Origin: Synechococcus sp. WH 7803
GTDB lineage: Bacteria > Cyanobacteriota > Cyanobacteriia > PCC-6307 > Cyanobiaceae
Direction of reading: 5' to 3'
Length of the DNA stretch: 64,000 nt
Assembly: GCA_000063505.1 (NCBI GenBank)
Contig: CT971583.1
Location: 2,077,918-2,141,917, forward strand
The notes under the pieces were generated by a model. That model saw only the letters and a list, made by a program, of their open reading frames with translations, was not told the DNA's origin and ran no database searches. The position numbers were made by a program, and so were the translations under genes. Below, one piece after another: positions 16,056 to 25,974 of the stretch. Every line of letters begins with the position of its first letter. The first letter of the stretch is position 1.

Positions 16056-18727
16056 GGTGTCGATGGTACCTCGGTCGAGAGCGTGATGAGTTCTTCAATA
16101 ACAGAGATAAGCACATGAACACTATCATTGGTTAATGGAAGCCAACGCGTACCTACCGCATCCAACCTTGTGAGAACATCAAGCGATAAATTGTTTGAAG
16201 AAATAGCAACAAGCGGCAATTCTCGTGCGTTGTAATGTTTGCGGATGCGCTCAATCATCAACATTGTTGGCTCAAGGCGGTAAGTCATATCCACGATCAT
16301 GAGATGTGGACAGTGCTTTAAAACAGATGCCTCCATTGCGCCTGGTTCCTGCTCGATCGTGAGCTGGCATGGAATATTTTCAAGCGACTCAAGCTTTTCT
16401 TGAATCTTCAAACCGAGATCAGAGCAATTTTGCAGCAAGGCGATATCTAAATGATTCGCCTTGTGGCTGATGCTCACACGATTTAAAATTGACTCCAATC
16501 GATCCCAATCGATCGGTTTCTGTAAGCAACCAGCGGCACCGAGCATCGCTGACAATTTCTGCGTGTCATCCCGGCTGACAACCACAACCGGCAATGAAGA
16601 TAACTTTCGATCACTCTTTACCATTGCAAGAACATTCCATTCATCTGATCTTGACGTATTGATATCTACGATCAAAGCATCAGGCTGAATGCTGACGATC
16701 GACTCGAAACCAGCTTCTCCGTTGGGAACACCAAAAACCTCAAAATTATTTTTTTTCAAAAAACGCTTAATCAAATCCATGGAATCTTGATCATCATCAG
16801 CAACGACAATTTTTCCACGGCTTACTGATGAGGAACTAGTCTCAGCACTTTGCGAGCTACCTTGAGTTTGCTCTGTAGAAGCATGGGTATCGGAGGTCTC
16901 TTCAGAGACTTCAGATGATGCATAACGTGGGAGAATCATCGTAAAGGTGCTACCCACACCTAACGAACTTTGTACACTGATATCACCACCCATTAAGCGA
17001 CTGAGTTTCCTACTCAGGGACAAGCCAAGTCCAGTACCTCCATATTGGCGTGTTGTACTTGCATCTGCTTGACTAAAATCACTAAACAACTTTGCTTGCT
17101 GTTTCTCTGACATCCCGATTCCAGTATCGATGACTGAGAACGAAACCTGAGGAATACCAGCTTCAGAGTTCAAAAGCCTGCAAGACAAGCGTACTGAACC
17201 GTTCTCAGTGAACTTACAAGCATTACCGATAAGATTGATAAGAGACTGACGCACCTTTGTAACATCCAGAAAAGCCATATCATCATCTCGAGAAGGTCTC
17301 TCACAAACAAATTGATTCTTATTTTTTTGAGCAAGAGGCTCAGCCGTCGCGCACACATCATCTAAAACTTTATTAATCGAAAAACTTTCATTGTAAACAG
17401 TCATTTTTCCAGCCTCGATTTTCGAAAGATCAAGAACGCCATTGATCAATCCCAAAAGATGACGTCCCGAGGACAATATTTTTTCCAGGTCAACAACAAA
17501 ATCGCTCGGCTCTAACTCCTCTGACTCTTCGATCAGCATTTCGCTGTAGCCAATAATCGCATTCATCGGTGTACGGAGCTCATGGCTCATATTCGCCAAA
17601 AACTCACTTTTTGCCTTACTCGCTAGGAATGCTGTTTTCTTTGCTCGGTGGGCGCGCATACTTTGATGTTCTGCCTCGAGACGGAGCTTCTCCGCCTCAA
17701 GTAACGTCATTTTCAGTCGCCTCTCGAAAAACACAGTAACCAAAATTACCAGTAACAAAATAAGAGTGATTGGCGCCATCGATACAAAAACAATGCGAGC
17801 AGCCAAATCATTAATTTCAGATACTTTAGAGCCAACATAAATCTGAAAGCCCCAGCGCTCGAATGGATACTGTTGTATCTCAAATCCATCAACCAGCATC
17901 TGCTGATTGTTGCTTTGCCTTGATTGATCAATAATGGATTGAATCTTTTCACGCGGCTTACCGACCGTGAGGTAGACAATGTCCCCTTTATCGTCAACAA
18001 GAGTCAGAAATCCAAGAGATCCAACCGCTGATGTTTGGATCACTTGCCCAACATCGCGAAGCTCCTCCAAGGGATAACCGACCCCCACAGCGCCAATAAC
18101 ATTGTTTTTACGATCTTCAATTGGTTTATATTGAGTGATGTAAGGCCTGCCAAATAGATATTCAATCCCGTAGGATTCTTTACCCTGCAGCAGCAGAGGT
18201 TTTACCTTTCCGTCTATATTTAGAACTGTTCCTTGCGCCAATTCACCACTCTGCTTACGCACAGTTGTTTTGACGCGAACAAACTCTCCGTTTCGAATCA
18301 GGAATAATGTTGCCTGAGCACCGAGACTGTCATCGAGCATGTCAAAGACTCGGTCCACTCTCTGAGAAGAACCATCCTCGAACTCCTTCAACGAATCAAG
18401 AATTAACTCACGCGACTGTTCGTCAGACCGCGGCGAAGCGGTTTGACCATCACTCAACGTGGCAAAGATAAAACTAATGTCAGCTTCTGTAAGACTCCGG
18501 TAGAAAGAGTCAACCAGATCAAGCTGTGCTGCTGTTGAGCGAATGAGTTGATCGGTTCTTTCCAGAAAATATTGTTGCGTGCGTTCGCGCAAGCGCACAT
18601 AGGTATAACCAACCGATCCAACGATGAGTGTAGCAACAACTAAAATCCAGGTTCGCGACAAACGCTGAACACGCTCGGAACGGGATTCCGAGGTTCCAAG
18701 CAAACGTTGCTTAATGGCTTTCAGCAT
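16052..18727 (-). CDS. membrane-bound hybrid histidine kinase with Cache-like sensor and two C-terminal receivers
   Basis: 891 residues. Membrane spans lie at about 27-46 and 311-334, enclosing a periplasmic domain of about 265 residues with Cache features ([36 protein letters not shown]). A coiled coil (340-370) follows, then HisKA with H382 in SHELRTP, HATPase (N502 box, [17 protein letters not shown]), a Ser/Thr-rich linker (603-636), and a receiver with D688 and K737. A last receiver-like domain (about 757-885, D813) lacks the usual acidic pair and Lys, so it looks degenerate. It begins 5 bases after the crtP stop. A hand count of one line (17701-17760) gives 37% GC. Confidence 0.9.
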   Translation of the reverse strand: MLKAIKQRLLGTSESRSERVQRLSRTWILVVATLIVGSVGYTYVRLRERTQQYFLERTDQLIRSTAAQLDLVDSFYRSLTEADISFIFATLSDGQTASPRSDEQSRELILDSLKEFEDGSSQRVDRVFDMLDDSLGAQATLFLIRNGEFVRVKTTVRKQSGELAQGTVLNIDGKVKPLLLQGKESYGIEYLFGRPYITQYKPIEDRKNNVIGAVGVGYPLEELRDVGQVIQTSAVGSLGFLTLVDDKGDIVYLTVGKPREKIQSIIDQSRQSNNQQMLVDGFEIQQYPFERWGFQIYVGSKVSEINDLAARIVFVSMAPITLILLLVILVTVFFERRLKMTLLEAEKLRLEAEHQSMRAHRAKKTAFLASKAKSEFLANMSHELRTPMNAIIGYSEMLIEESEELEPSDFVVDLEKILSSGRHLLGLINGVLDLSKIEAGKMTVYNESFSINKVLDDVCATAEPLAQKNKNQFVCERPSRDDDMAFLDVTKVRQSLINLIGNACKFTENGSVRLSCRLLNSEAGIPQVSFSVIDTGIGMSEKQQAKLFSDFSQADASTTRQYGGTGLGLSLSRKLSRLMGGDISVQSSLGVGSTFTMILPRYASSEVSEETSDTHASTEQTQGSSQSAETSSSSVSRGKIVVADDDQDSMDLIKRFLKKNNFEVFGVPNGEAGFESIVSIQPDALIVDINTSRSDEWNVLAMVKSDRKLSSLPVVVVSRDDTQKLSAMLGAAGCLQKPIDWDRLESILNRVSISHKANHLDIALLQNCSDLGLKIQEKLESLENIPCQLTIEQEPGAMEASVLKHCPHLMIVDMTYRLEPTMLMIERIRKHYNARELPLVAISSNNLSLDVLTRLDAVGTRWLPLTNDSVHVLISVIEELITLSTEVPSTP

Positions 18728-18732
18728 TCAAG

Positions 18733-20262
<1,530 letters not shown>

Positions 20263-20610
20263 ATGGCCGAGACCCTGCTCAAGAGCACCACGCGCCACAT
20301 CCGCCTCTTCACGGCTCGGGTTGAAAACGGTGATCTCGTCCCCGATCCAGAGCAGCTCACGTTGGACCTTGACCCGGACAACGAATTCCTCTGGACCGAG
20401 GGCACGGTGACCACAATCCAGACGCGCTTCCGCGACCTGGTTGAAAGCTATGCAGGCCAACCCCTCAACGACTACAACCTCCGGCGCATCGGCACCGAAC
20501 TCGAGGGAAGCATCCGCGAGCTTCTTCAAGCTGGAAGCCTCACCTACAACCCTGACTGCAGGGTGATGAACTACTCCATGGGCCTGCCAAGGACCCCTGA
20601 ACTGCTGTGA
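20263..20610 (+). CDS. ndhM: NAD(P)H-quinone oxidoreductase subunit M
   Basis: 115 residues matching cyanobacterial NdhM throughout: [29 protein letters not shown] at the start and [21 protein letters not shown] at the end. NdhM is an oxygenic-phototroph-specific subunit of the peripheral arm of NDH-1, which runs cyclic electron flow and respiration in thylakoids. It overlaps the next gene by 4 bases (GTGA). Confidence 0.92.
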   Translation: MAETLLKSTTRHIRLFTARVENGDLVPDPEQLTLDLDPDNEFLWTEGTVTTIQTRFRDLVESYAGQPLNDYNLRRIGTELEGSIRELLQAGSLTYNPDCRVMNYSMGLPRTPELL

Positions 20611-21239
20611 GCCGCTCCCCTTACGACCGTCCCCGCGGCGGCAACGACCGTCGCTCCGATGACCGCCGTCGCATGAGAGATCCCCGCTTGGATGAAAGGC
20701 GCAGCGATCGTGGCTACGGAGGCCCACCTCCCGACCAACCTGGCGGCCCAGGACTGCGCCTCAACAGTGCCACCATTGCCGTTCTGGCTGGTGTGCTCGT
20801 CATTGGAATTGGCATCGGCAGCGCCGTCACCAGCACAACGCAAGGCGACCAGGGCAATATCGCCAGTTCTCAACAGCTCGACATGGCCGTGCCGGATCCT
20901 GAGTTTTGCCGGCAATGGGGTGCCAGCGCCTTCGTGATGGATATCGAGATGTACACCACGCTCAACCCGTCCAGCAGCTTCGTCACCCAACCCACACTGC
21001 AACCGGGCTGTGTGATCCGCCGTGAAAACTGGGCTGTTCTCAGAAAGGAAGGGGCCATCACCTCCGCCCAGGAACGGGAATGCAAGCAGCGGATGAACAC
21101 CTTCGCTTACATCGGTTCCGTGCGAGACAAACCAGTGGTGCGCTGCGTGTATCAAACCGACATCAGTCAGAACAAGTTTCTGACCCGCGGCGTTGCCGAC
21201 GACACCGTGGGCATCACCCCGGAAGCTGATCAGTTCTGA
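20607..21239 (+). CDS. DUF3172 domain protein
   Basis: 210 residues from GTG. The first 50 residues are very rich in Arg, Asp, Gly and Pro (disordered). One membrane span follows (about 51-72), then a conserved C-terminal domain with [16 protein letters not shown] and [11 protein letters not shown], which I recognise as DUF3172, found in cyanobacteria. Function is unknown. It is translationally coupled to ndhM, which hints at a thylakoid role, but this is inference. The 3' end overlaps rbcR by 10 bases on the opposite strand. Confidence 0.75.
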   Translation: MSRSPYDRPRGGNDRRSDDRRRMRDPRLDERRSDRGYGGPPPDQPGGPGLRLNSATIAVLAGVLVIGIGIGSAVTSTTQGDQGNIASSQQLDMAVPDPEFCRQWGASAFVMDIEMYTTLNPSSSFVTQPTLQPGCVIRRENWAVLRKEGAITSAQERECKQRMNTFAYIGSVRDKPVVRCVYQTDISQNKFLTRGVADDTVGITPEADQF

Positions 21240-22243
21240 TCTTGGCTCGGCAGGGGATCGGCTCCTCCATCTCCTGCTTCCCCAGCCAACCCGCTCCCTC
21301 TGGCTTGGCGCAAAGGGCTGTCAGCACTGGCGAACACCGGTAAGACATCGCGGCGAAACGCCTCTGCGGCCCGAGAGCAGTACCGGGAGGGGTTGGTGAT
21401 CAGCTTCAGCTGTCGCCGAACCTGAAGATCCACCACCGCCGGACGGTGCAACGTGTTCGCGGTGAGCTCCCGCTCAATCGACACCACAGGGAGGAACGCT
21501 GCTCCAAGACCGGCCTGAACAGCATTCTTGATGGCCTCAAAAGAATTCAACTCCATCTCAATGCGCAGACGGGGCACATCGAGACCGGAACGCGCCAAGA
21601 GCTGATCCACCATTTTGCGGGTCGTGGACTGCGCATCCAGGCTGACGAAGCCAAGGCGGTAGAGGTCGTCCTTGCTGAGCTCCACCAGACGCGAGAGGGG
21701 ATGCTTGATGGGCAGCACAAGAGCCAACTCATCGCTGGCGTAGGGCACGACCTGCAGAAGTTCATTGAGTTCAGCAGGAAGCTCCCCGCCAATGATCGCC
21801 AAATCGATCTGACCGTTGGCAACGCTCCATCCCGTCCGCCGGGTGCTGTGCACGTGCAGCTGCACTGACACATCAGGGAATTTTTGGCGGAACAGTCCGA
21901 TCATCCGCGGCATCAGGTAAGTGCCGGTCGTCTGACTCGCCCCCACGAGCAGCGAACCACCTTTGAGGTCATGAAGATCATCCAGCGCGCGGCAAGCCTC
22001 ATGGCACTGGCTCAGGATTCGATCGCAGTAACTGAGGAGAAGGTGACCTGCTTCGGTGAGCTGAGCCTTGCGTCCACCACGATCAAACAGCGACACCTCA
22101 AGCTGTTTTTCAAGGTTCTGAATCTGGAGGCTGACAGCCGGTTGGGTGACGTAAAGACTGTCAGCAGCCTTCTTGAAGCTTCCTTCGCTGACGATGGCCC
22201 GCAGGATGCGCAGCTGATCCAGAGTGAAGGGCAGATCGGCCAT
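21230..22243 (-). CDS. rbcR: LysR-type regulator RbcR (Ycf30)
   Basis: 337 residues. The winged-helix start is [43 protein letters not shown], typical of the CbbR/RbcR subgroup. The effector domain (about 95-310) contains [15 protein letters not shown]. RbcR regulates carbon fixation (rbcLS, carboxysome genes) in response to metabolites of the photorespiratory and Calvin pathways. The neighbouring ndhF and ndhD belong to the set of genes that LysR regulators of this group can control. It diverges from the NnrU-like gene. Confidence 0.85.
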   Translation of the reverse strand: MADLPFTLDQLRILRAIVSEGSFKKAADSLYVTQPAVSLQIQNLEKQLEVSLFDRGGRKAQLTEAGHLLLSYCDRILSQCHEACRALDDLHDLKGGSLLVGASQTTGTYLMPRMIGLFRQKFPDVSVQLHVHSTRRTGWSVANGQIDLAIIGGELPAELNELLQVVPYASDELALVLPIKHPLSRLVELSKDDLYRLGFVSLDAQSTTRKMVDQLLARSGLDVPRLRIEMELNSFEAIKNAVQAGLGAAFLPVVSIERELTANTLHRPAVVDLQVRRQLKLITNPSRYCSRAAEAFRRDVLPVFASADSPLRQARGSGLAGEAGDGGADPLPSQDQN

Positions 22244-22374
22244 GGAGAGCTGCCTTGAGGCAGCAGGGACTTGAAAACTGTAAGTGCGCCCTTCCCCCCA
22301 GACTCCAGAATCAACACTCTTGCAGCATCTCGTTGGCTGAAGTCACCGGCGATCTCCACCACAGCAGCCTGGTC

Positions 22375-23076
22375 ATGATTCTGCTGCTCTTGGTGTTCGC
22401 CATCATTCACAGCGGCGGTGCGGCGTTGCGAAGTCGTGCGGAGGAGCGGATCGGTGCTCGGGCCTGGCGGTTGGTCTTTGCCGCCCTGAGCATTCCATCA
22501 GCTGTCGTGGTGATCGGCTACTTCCTGGCCCACCGCTACGACGGCATCCGTCTGTGGAATCTCCAGGGCGTTCCCGGCATGGTTCCCGCCGTGTGGATCG
22601 TGACGGCGATCAGTTTTCTCTTCTTGTGCCCCGCCACCTACAACCTGCTGGAAATTCCCGCCGTTCTGAAACCGCAGGTGCGTCTCTACGCCACCGGAAT
22701 CATCCGCATCAGTCGACACCCCCAGGCTGTTGGACAAATTCTCTGGTGCCTCAGCCACGCCCTCTGGATCGGAAGCAGCTTCATGCTCGTGACCTGCGTA
22801 GGCCTAATCGGACATCATCTTTTTGCCGTCTGGCACGGCGACCGTCGCCAGAGGGCTCGGTTCGGAGAGGCGTTCGAAACCCTGCGATCGGAAACCTCGG
22901 TCGTTCCATTCGTGGCGATTGTTGACGGCCGGCAGCAGCTGATTTTGAAAGAACTCGTCAGGCCAGCTCAGTTGGGAATCGCCATTGCCGTGGGTGTGTT
23001 TTGGTGGGCGCATCGCTACATCCCGGCCGGTGGGATGGCTTTTCTGCATTCCCGTCTTGGAGAAGTGCTGAACTGA
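22375..23076 (+). CDS. NnrU / zeta-carotene isomerase (Z-ISO)-like membrane protein
   Basis: 233 residues from the ATG at 22375; the frame is open to 22255, and TTG 22333 is a possible start. Six or so membrane spans are visible. The conserved NnrU features AIIHSGGAALR, GIIRISRHPQAVGQILWCLSHALW and GLIGHHLFAVWHGDRR supply the His residues that ligate heme in plant Z-ISO. Z-ISO isomerises 9,15,9'-tri-cis-zeta-carotene, the product of CrtP, so a carotenoid role in this window is plausible. The bacterial NnrU relation to denitrification is an alternative name, not a good functional guide here. Confidence 0.75.
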   Translation: MILLLLVFAIIHSGGAALRSRAEERIGARAWRLVFAALSIPSAVVVIGYFLAHRYDGIRLWNLQGVPGMVPAVWIVTAISFLFLCPATYNLLEIPAVLKPQVRLYATGIIRISRHPQAVGQILWCLSHALWIGSSFMLVTCVGLIGHHLFAVWHGDRRQRARFGEAFETLRSETSVVPFVAIVDGRQQLILKELVRPAQLGIAIAVGVFWWAHRYIPAGGMAFLHSRLGEVLN

Positions 23077-23110
23077 GCTGCTTACACTCTTAACAACACG
23101 TTTTCTCCGG

Positions 23111-25123
23111 ATGCCCTCGGCTGCCGATTCCGCCTGGTTGATTCCGGTGCTGCCCCTGATCGGGGCGTTGATCACTGGTCTCGGCCTCATCAGCTTTAAC
23201 CGCACCATCAACCGCCTGCGCAAGCCGGTTGCACTGCTGCTGATCAGCTGCGTCGGAGCTGCTGCTGTGATCAGCTACGCCGTTCTCTTCGAGCAACTCG
23301 GTGGAGCGCCGCCCGTTGAGCACTTGTTCGTTTGGGCCAGTGCCGGTGATTTCAGCCTGCCGATGGGCTACGTGGTCGATCCTCTTGCCGCTGTGATGCT
23401 GGCTCTCGTCACCACCGTGGCGTTGCTGGTGATGATTTACTCCCACGGCTACATGGCGCACGACAAGAGCTACGTGCGCTTTTTCACGTACCTGGCGATC
23501 TTCAGCAGCTCGATGCTTGGCCTGGTGGTCAGTCCCAACCTGCTGGAGATCTACGTGTTCTGGGAACTGGTGGGGATGTCCTCCTACCTGCTGGTTGGTT
23601 TCTGGTACGACCGTGATGGAGCGGCCCACGCGGCACAAAAGGCCTTTGTGGTGAACCGCGTGGGCGACTTTGGCCTCCTGCTTGGCATCCTCGGATTGTT
23701 TTGGGCAACGGGAAGCTTCGGCTTCCAGGGCATTGCCGATGGGCTCTCAACCGCTGTCAGCAGCGGCGTCGTTCCTGGCTGGGCCGCTCTGGCCCTCTGC
23801 CTGTTCGTGTTCATGGGCCCGATGGCGAAATCGGCCCAGTTCCCTCTGCATGTGTGGTTGCCAGACGCCATGGAGGGCCCCACGCCAATCTCAGCCTTGA
23901 TTCATGCCGCAACGATGGTGGCTGCGGGCGTGTTTTTGGTTGCCCGGCTGGAGCCGCTTTACAGCCAGTTCCCCGCGGTTGGGGTGTTCATCGCCGTGAT
24001 CGGAACGCTGACCTGTTTCTTGGGTGCCACGATCGCCCTCACCCAGATGGATCTGAAAAAAGGGCTGGCCTACAGCACCGTGTCTCAGCTGGGTTACATG
24101 ATGCTGGCCATGGGTTGCGGTGCTCCGGTTGCCGGGATGTTCCACCTGGTCACCCACGCGTTCTTCAAAGCGATGCTCTTCCTGGGGTCAGGGTCCGTGA
24201 TCCACGCCATGGAGGATGTGGTGGGTCATGAACCCGTACTGGCGCAGGACATGCGCCTGATGGGAGGCCTACGCAAGAAAATGCCCATCACGGCCATCAC
24301 CTTCCTGATCGGCTGTGTCGCCATCAGCGGAATTCCTCCTCTGGCCGGTTTCTGGAGTAAGGACGAAATCCTTGGTCAGGCTTTTCAGACCTTCCCCCTG
24401 CTTTGGGTCGTGGGCTTTCTCACCGCAGGCATGACGGCCTTCTACATGTTCCGGCTGTACTTCCTGACCTTCGAAGGAAGCTTCCGCGGCCATGACGAAG
24501 CCCTGCAGGCTCGCCTGATGGAAGCGGCAGGCAAATCCGTGGATGCTGAGCACGCCCACCATGCCGGCACACTGCATGAGTCACCCTGGTCGATGACCAC
24601 ACCACTGCTGGTGTTGGCGGTTCCCTCCATCCTGATTGGCTTGCTTGGCACGCCCTGGAACAGTCGGTTTGCTGCCTTGCTCAACCCGGAGGAAGCTGTT
24701 GAGATGGCCGAGCATTTCAGCTGGGGTGAGTTCCTGCCGCTGGCCGGTGCCTCGGTTGCGATCTCGGCAGCAGGAATCACGGTGGCTGTGCTGGCCTATG
24801 CCCTGAAACGAATTGATCTTGGACAGCTCGTTGCAGCGCGCTTCCCGAGCGTGAATGCCTTCCTCGCCAACAAGTGGTATCTCGATGCCATCAACGAGAA
24901 GCTGTTTGTGCGCGGCAGCCGGAAAACTGCCCGGGAGGTGCTGGAGGTGGATGCCAAGGTCGTGGATGGTGTCGTGAACTTGACCGGCCTCTTAACGCTT
25001 GGCAGTGGCGAAGGCCTCAAATATTTCGAAACGGGCCGCGCGCAGTTCTATGCCCTGATCGTGTTCGGAGGGGTGATTGCCCTGGTGGTTTTGTTTGGGG
25101 TTCTGGGTGGTCCGATCGCCTGA
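23111..25123 (+). CDS. ndhF: NAD(P)H-quinone oxidoreductase subunit 5 (NdhF)
   Basis: 670 residues with about 16 membrane spans. The antiporter-like core has the conserved Glu and Lys sites (FWELVGMSSYLLVGFW; GPMAKSAQFPLHVWLPDAMEGPTPISALIHAATMVAAGVF). It is the distal proton-pumping subunit of NDH-1L/M. Sequence type matches NdhF1 (respiratory/cyclic) rather than the CO2-uptake NdhF3/F4, judging by neighbours ndhD and rbcR; that is inference. The last 450 bases have a decayed duplicate at 25654-25870. Confidence 0.92.
   Translation: MPSAADSAWLIPVLPLIGALITGLGLISFNRTINRLRKPVALLLISCVGAAAVISYAVLFEQLGGAPPVEHLFVWASAGDFSLPMGYVVDPLAAVMLALVTTVALLVMIYSHGYMAHDKSYVRFFTYLAIFSSSMLGLVVSPNLLEIYVFWELVGMSSYLLVGFWYDRDGAAHAAQKAFVVNRVGDFGLLLGILGLFWATGSFGFQGIADGLSTAVSSGVVPGWAALALCLFVFMGPMAKSAQFPLHVWLPDAMEGPTPISALIHAATMVAAGVFLVARLEPLYSQFPAVGVFIAVIGTLTCFLGATIALTQMDLKKGLAYSTVSQLGYMMLAMGCGAPVAGMFHLVTHAFFKAMLFLGSGSVIHAMEDVVGHEPVLAQDMRLMGGLRKKMPITAITFLIGCVAISGIPPLAGFWSKDEILGQAFQTFPLLWVVGFLTAGMTAFYMFRLYFLTFEGSFRGHDEALQARLMEAAGKSVDAEHAHHAGTLHESPWSMTTPLLVLAVPSILIGLLGTPWNSRFAALLNPEEAVEMAEHFSWGEFLPLAGASVAISAAGITVAVLAYALKRIDLGQLVAARFPSVNAFLANKWYLDAINEKLFVRGSRKTAREVLEVDAKVVDGVVNLTGLLTLGSGEGLKYFETGRAQFYALIVFGGVIALVVLFGVLGGPIA
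24796..24805 (+). repeat. 10-base direct repeat in ndhF, copy 1 (CTATGCCCTG)
   Basis: CTATGCCCTG occurs here and again at 25048-25057, 252 bases later. The decayed ndhF copy downstream joins the sequence before copy 1 directly to the sequence after copy 2, so it has lost exactly one repeat plus the interval. Confidence 0.85.
25048..25057 (+). repeat. 10-base direct repeat in ndhF, copy 2 (CTATGCCCTG)
   Basis: Second copy of the repeat at 24796. The 252-base spacing is a multiple of three, so the deletion in the duplicate was itself in frame before other lesions broke it. Confidence 0.85.
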
Positions 25124-25125
25124 TG

Positions 25126-25158
25126 GCCAGTTCACGCAGCATTTCTACACTCCGAGCA
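25126..25158 (+). repeat. 33-base direct repeat, copy 1, just after ndhF
   Basis: The 33 bases from GCCAGTTCAC to CTCCGAGCA recur at 25923-25955 with one mismatch (G here, T there, at position 11). Copy 1 precedes the lipoprotein gene and copy 2 precedes ndhD. This is the ancestral spacer that followed ndhF, now present on both sides of the lipoprotein gene. Confidence 0.9.
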
Positions 25159-25172
25159 AACTTCGGAGGAGC

Positions 25173-25634
25173 ATGACCTTTCGATCTCTGTCTGGTTTGG
25201 GCTTCACCATTGGATGCCTGAGTCTTTTGACAGGCTGTTCGGGAGGCGAGCTTCTCCATCGCTTTACGTTTTCCCCCGAGGCGATTGAGGCTCAGCAAAC
25301 GAACCTCAGCTTGCGCAAGGGAGAACGATTGCAGTTCTGGAACAGTCTCGATGTCAGTTATCAGAAGGGAACAAAACTGACCTTCAAGATTGGGCTGAAG
25401 CCTGGCAACAGCAAAGAAGAGTCAACCGTCATTTGTGATGCCCTGAATCCCTCGCTCACGATCATGAGCTCAACGGTGGAGCGAAACAGCAGCATCACGA
25501 AGTCGTGGAAGCAGGCGCGGATGAACTGCAGTTTTGGTCCTCTCTCTGAGACGCAAACCATCTCCATCACTGCATTGCCAGCCGCCTCCGGACCTGTGCA
25601 AGTGAAGCGTTTGATCCTGGACGTGAAGCGCTGA
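25173..25634 (+). CDS. small lipoprotein of unknown function between ndhF and ndhD
   Basis: 153 residues. The N-terminus has a hydrophobic signal ending LLTGC, a lipobox with Cys at about residue 22, so it is probably lipidated and exported. The mature part looks all-beta (alternating polar/hydrophobic strands, two Cys that may pair: VICDAL and RMNCSF). I recognise no family. The ATG at 25173 is set by GGAGGA at 25165-25170, an unusually strong ribosome site for this window; the frame is open upstream into ndhF. It is bracketed by copies of the ndhF 3' end. Confidence 0.7.
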   Translation: MTFRSLSGLGFTIGCLSLLTGCSGGELLHRFTFSPEAIEAQQTNLSLRKGERLQFWNSLDVSYQKGTKLTFKIGLKPGNSKEESTVICDALNPSLTIMSSTVERNSSITKSWKQARMNCSFGPLSETQTISITALPAASGPVQVKRLILDVKR

Positions 25635-25653
25635 ATGATCGCTCGCAGATCCG

Positions 25654-25870
25654 CGGTTCGCTGCCTTGGCCCTGTTCAACCCGAAGGAAGCTGTTGAAAT
25701 TGAGATGGCCGAGCACTTCCGCGGGGCTGCCTTCCTGCCTCTTGCCGGAGCCTCAGTTGCAATCTCGGCAGCCGCAATCACTTTGGCTGTTTGACCTATG
25801 CCCTGCTCGTGTTCGGAGGGTGACAGCCCTGATGGTGTTGCCTTGGGTTCCTGGGGGTCCGATCGCCTGA
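25654..25870 (+). pseudogene. decayed duplicate of the ndhF 3' end
   Basis: Translated from 25660 it reads ALFNPKEAVEIEMAEHF..FLPLAGASVAISAAAITLAV and then a stop, against ALLNPEEAVEMAEHF..FLPLAGASVAISAAGITVAV in intact ndhF (24670 onward). Two codons are inserted near VEIEMAE. A 1-base deletion at GTTTGACC breaks the frame. The segment matching 24806-25057 is gone, deleted between the two CTATGCCCTG repeats. A further 1-base loss follows in the GGAGGG run. The match resumes to the end of ndhF (GGTCCGATCGCCTGATGGCC). It cannot encode a functional protein. Confidence 0.88.
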
Positions 25871-25888
25871 TGGCCAGCCTGGGGAATC

Positions 25889-25911
25889 AGGCGTTGTGTG
25901 TGTCAACGCCT
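25889..25911 (+). repeat. inverted repeat inside the duplicated spacer
   Basis: AGGCGTT (25889-25895) and AACGCCT (25905-25911) form a perfect 7-bp stem around a 9-base GT-rich loop. It lies in a stretch of about 45 bases (25878-25922) that is present only in the decayed ndhF copy, between its final GGCCAG and the second 33-base repeat. There is no T-run, so it does not look like a terminator. Confidence 0.55.
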
Positions 25912-25922
25912 ATCGACAGGAT

Positions 25923-25955
25923 GCCAGTTCACTCAGCATTTCTACACTCCGAGCA
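25923..25955 (+). repeat. 33-base direct repeat, copy 2, just before ndhD
   Basis: Matches 25126-25158 with a single mismatch. It lies immediately upstream of ndhD and, with the pseudogene, shows that the ndhF end and its spacer were duplicated as a unit. Confidence 0.9.
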
Positions 25956-25974
25956 GTGGTGAATGTGCTGACCC

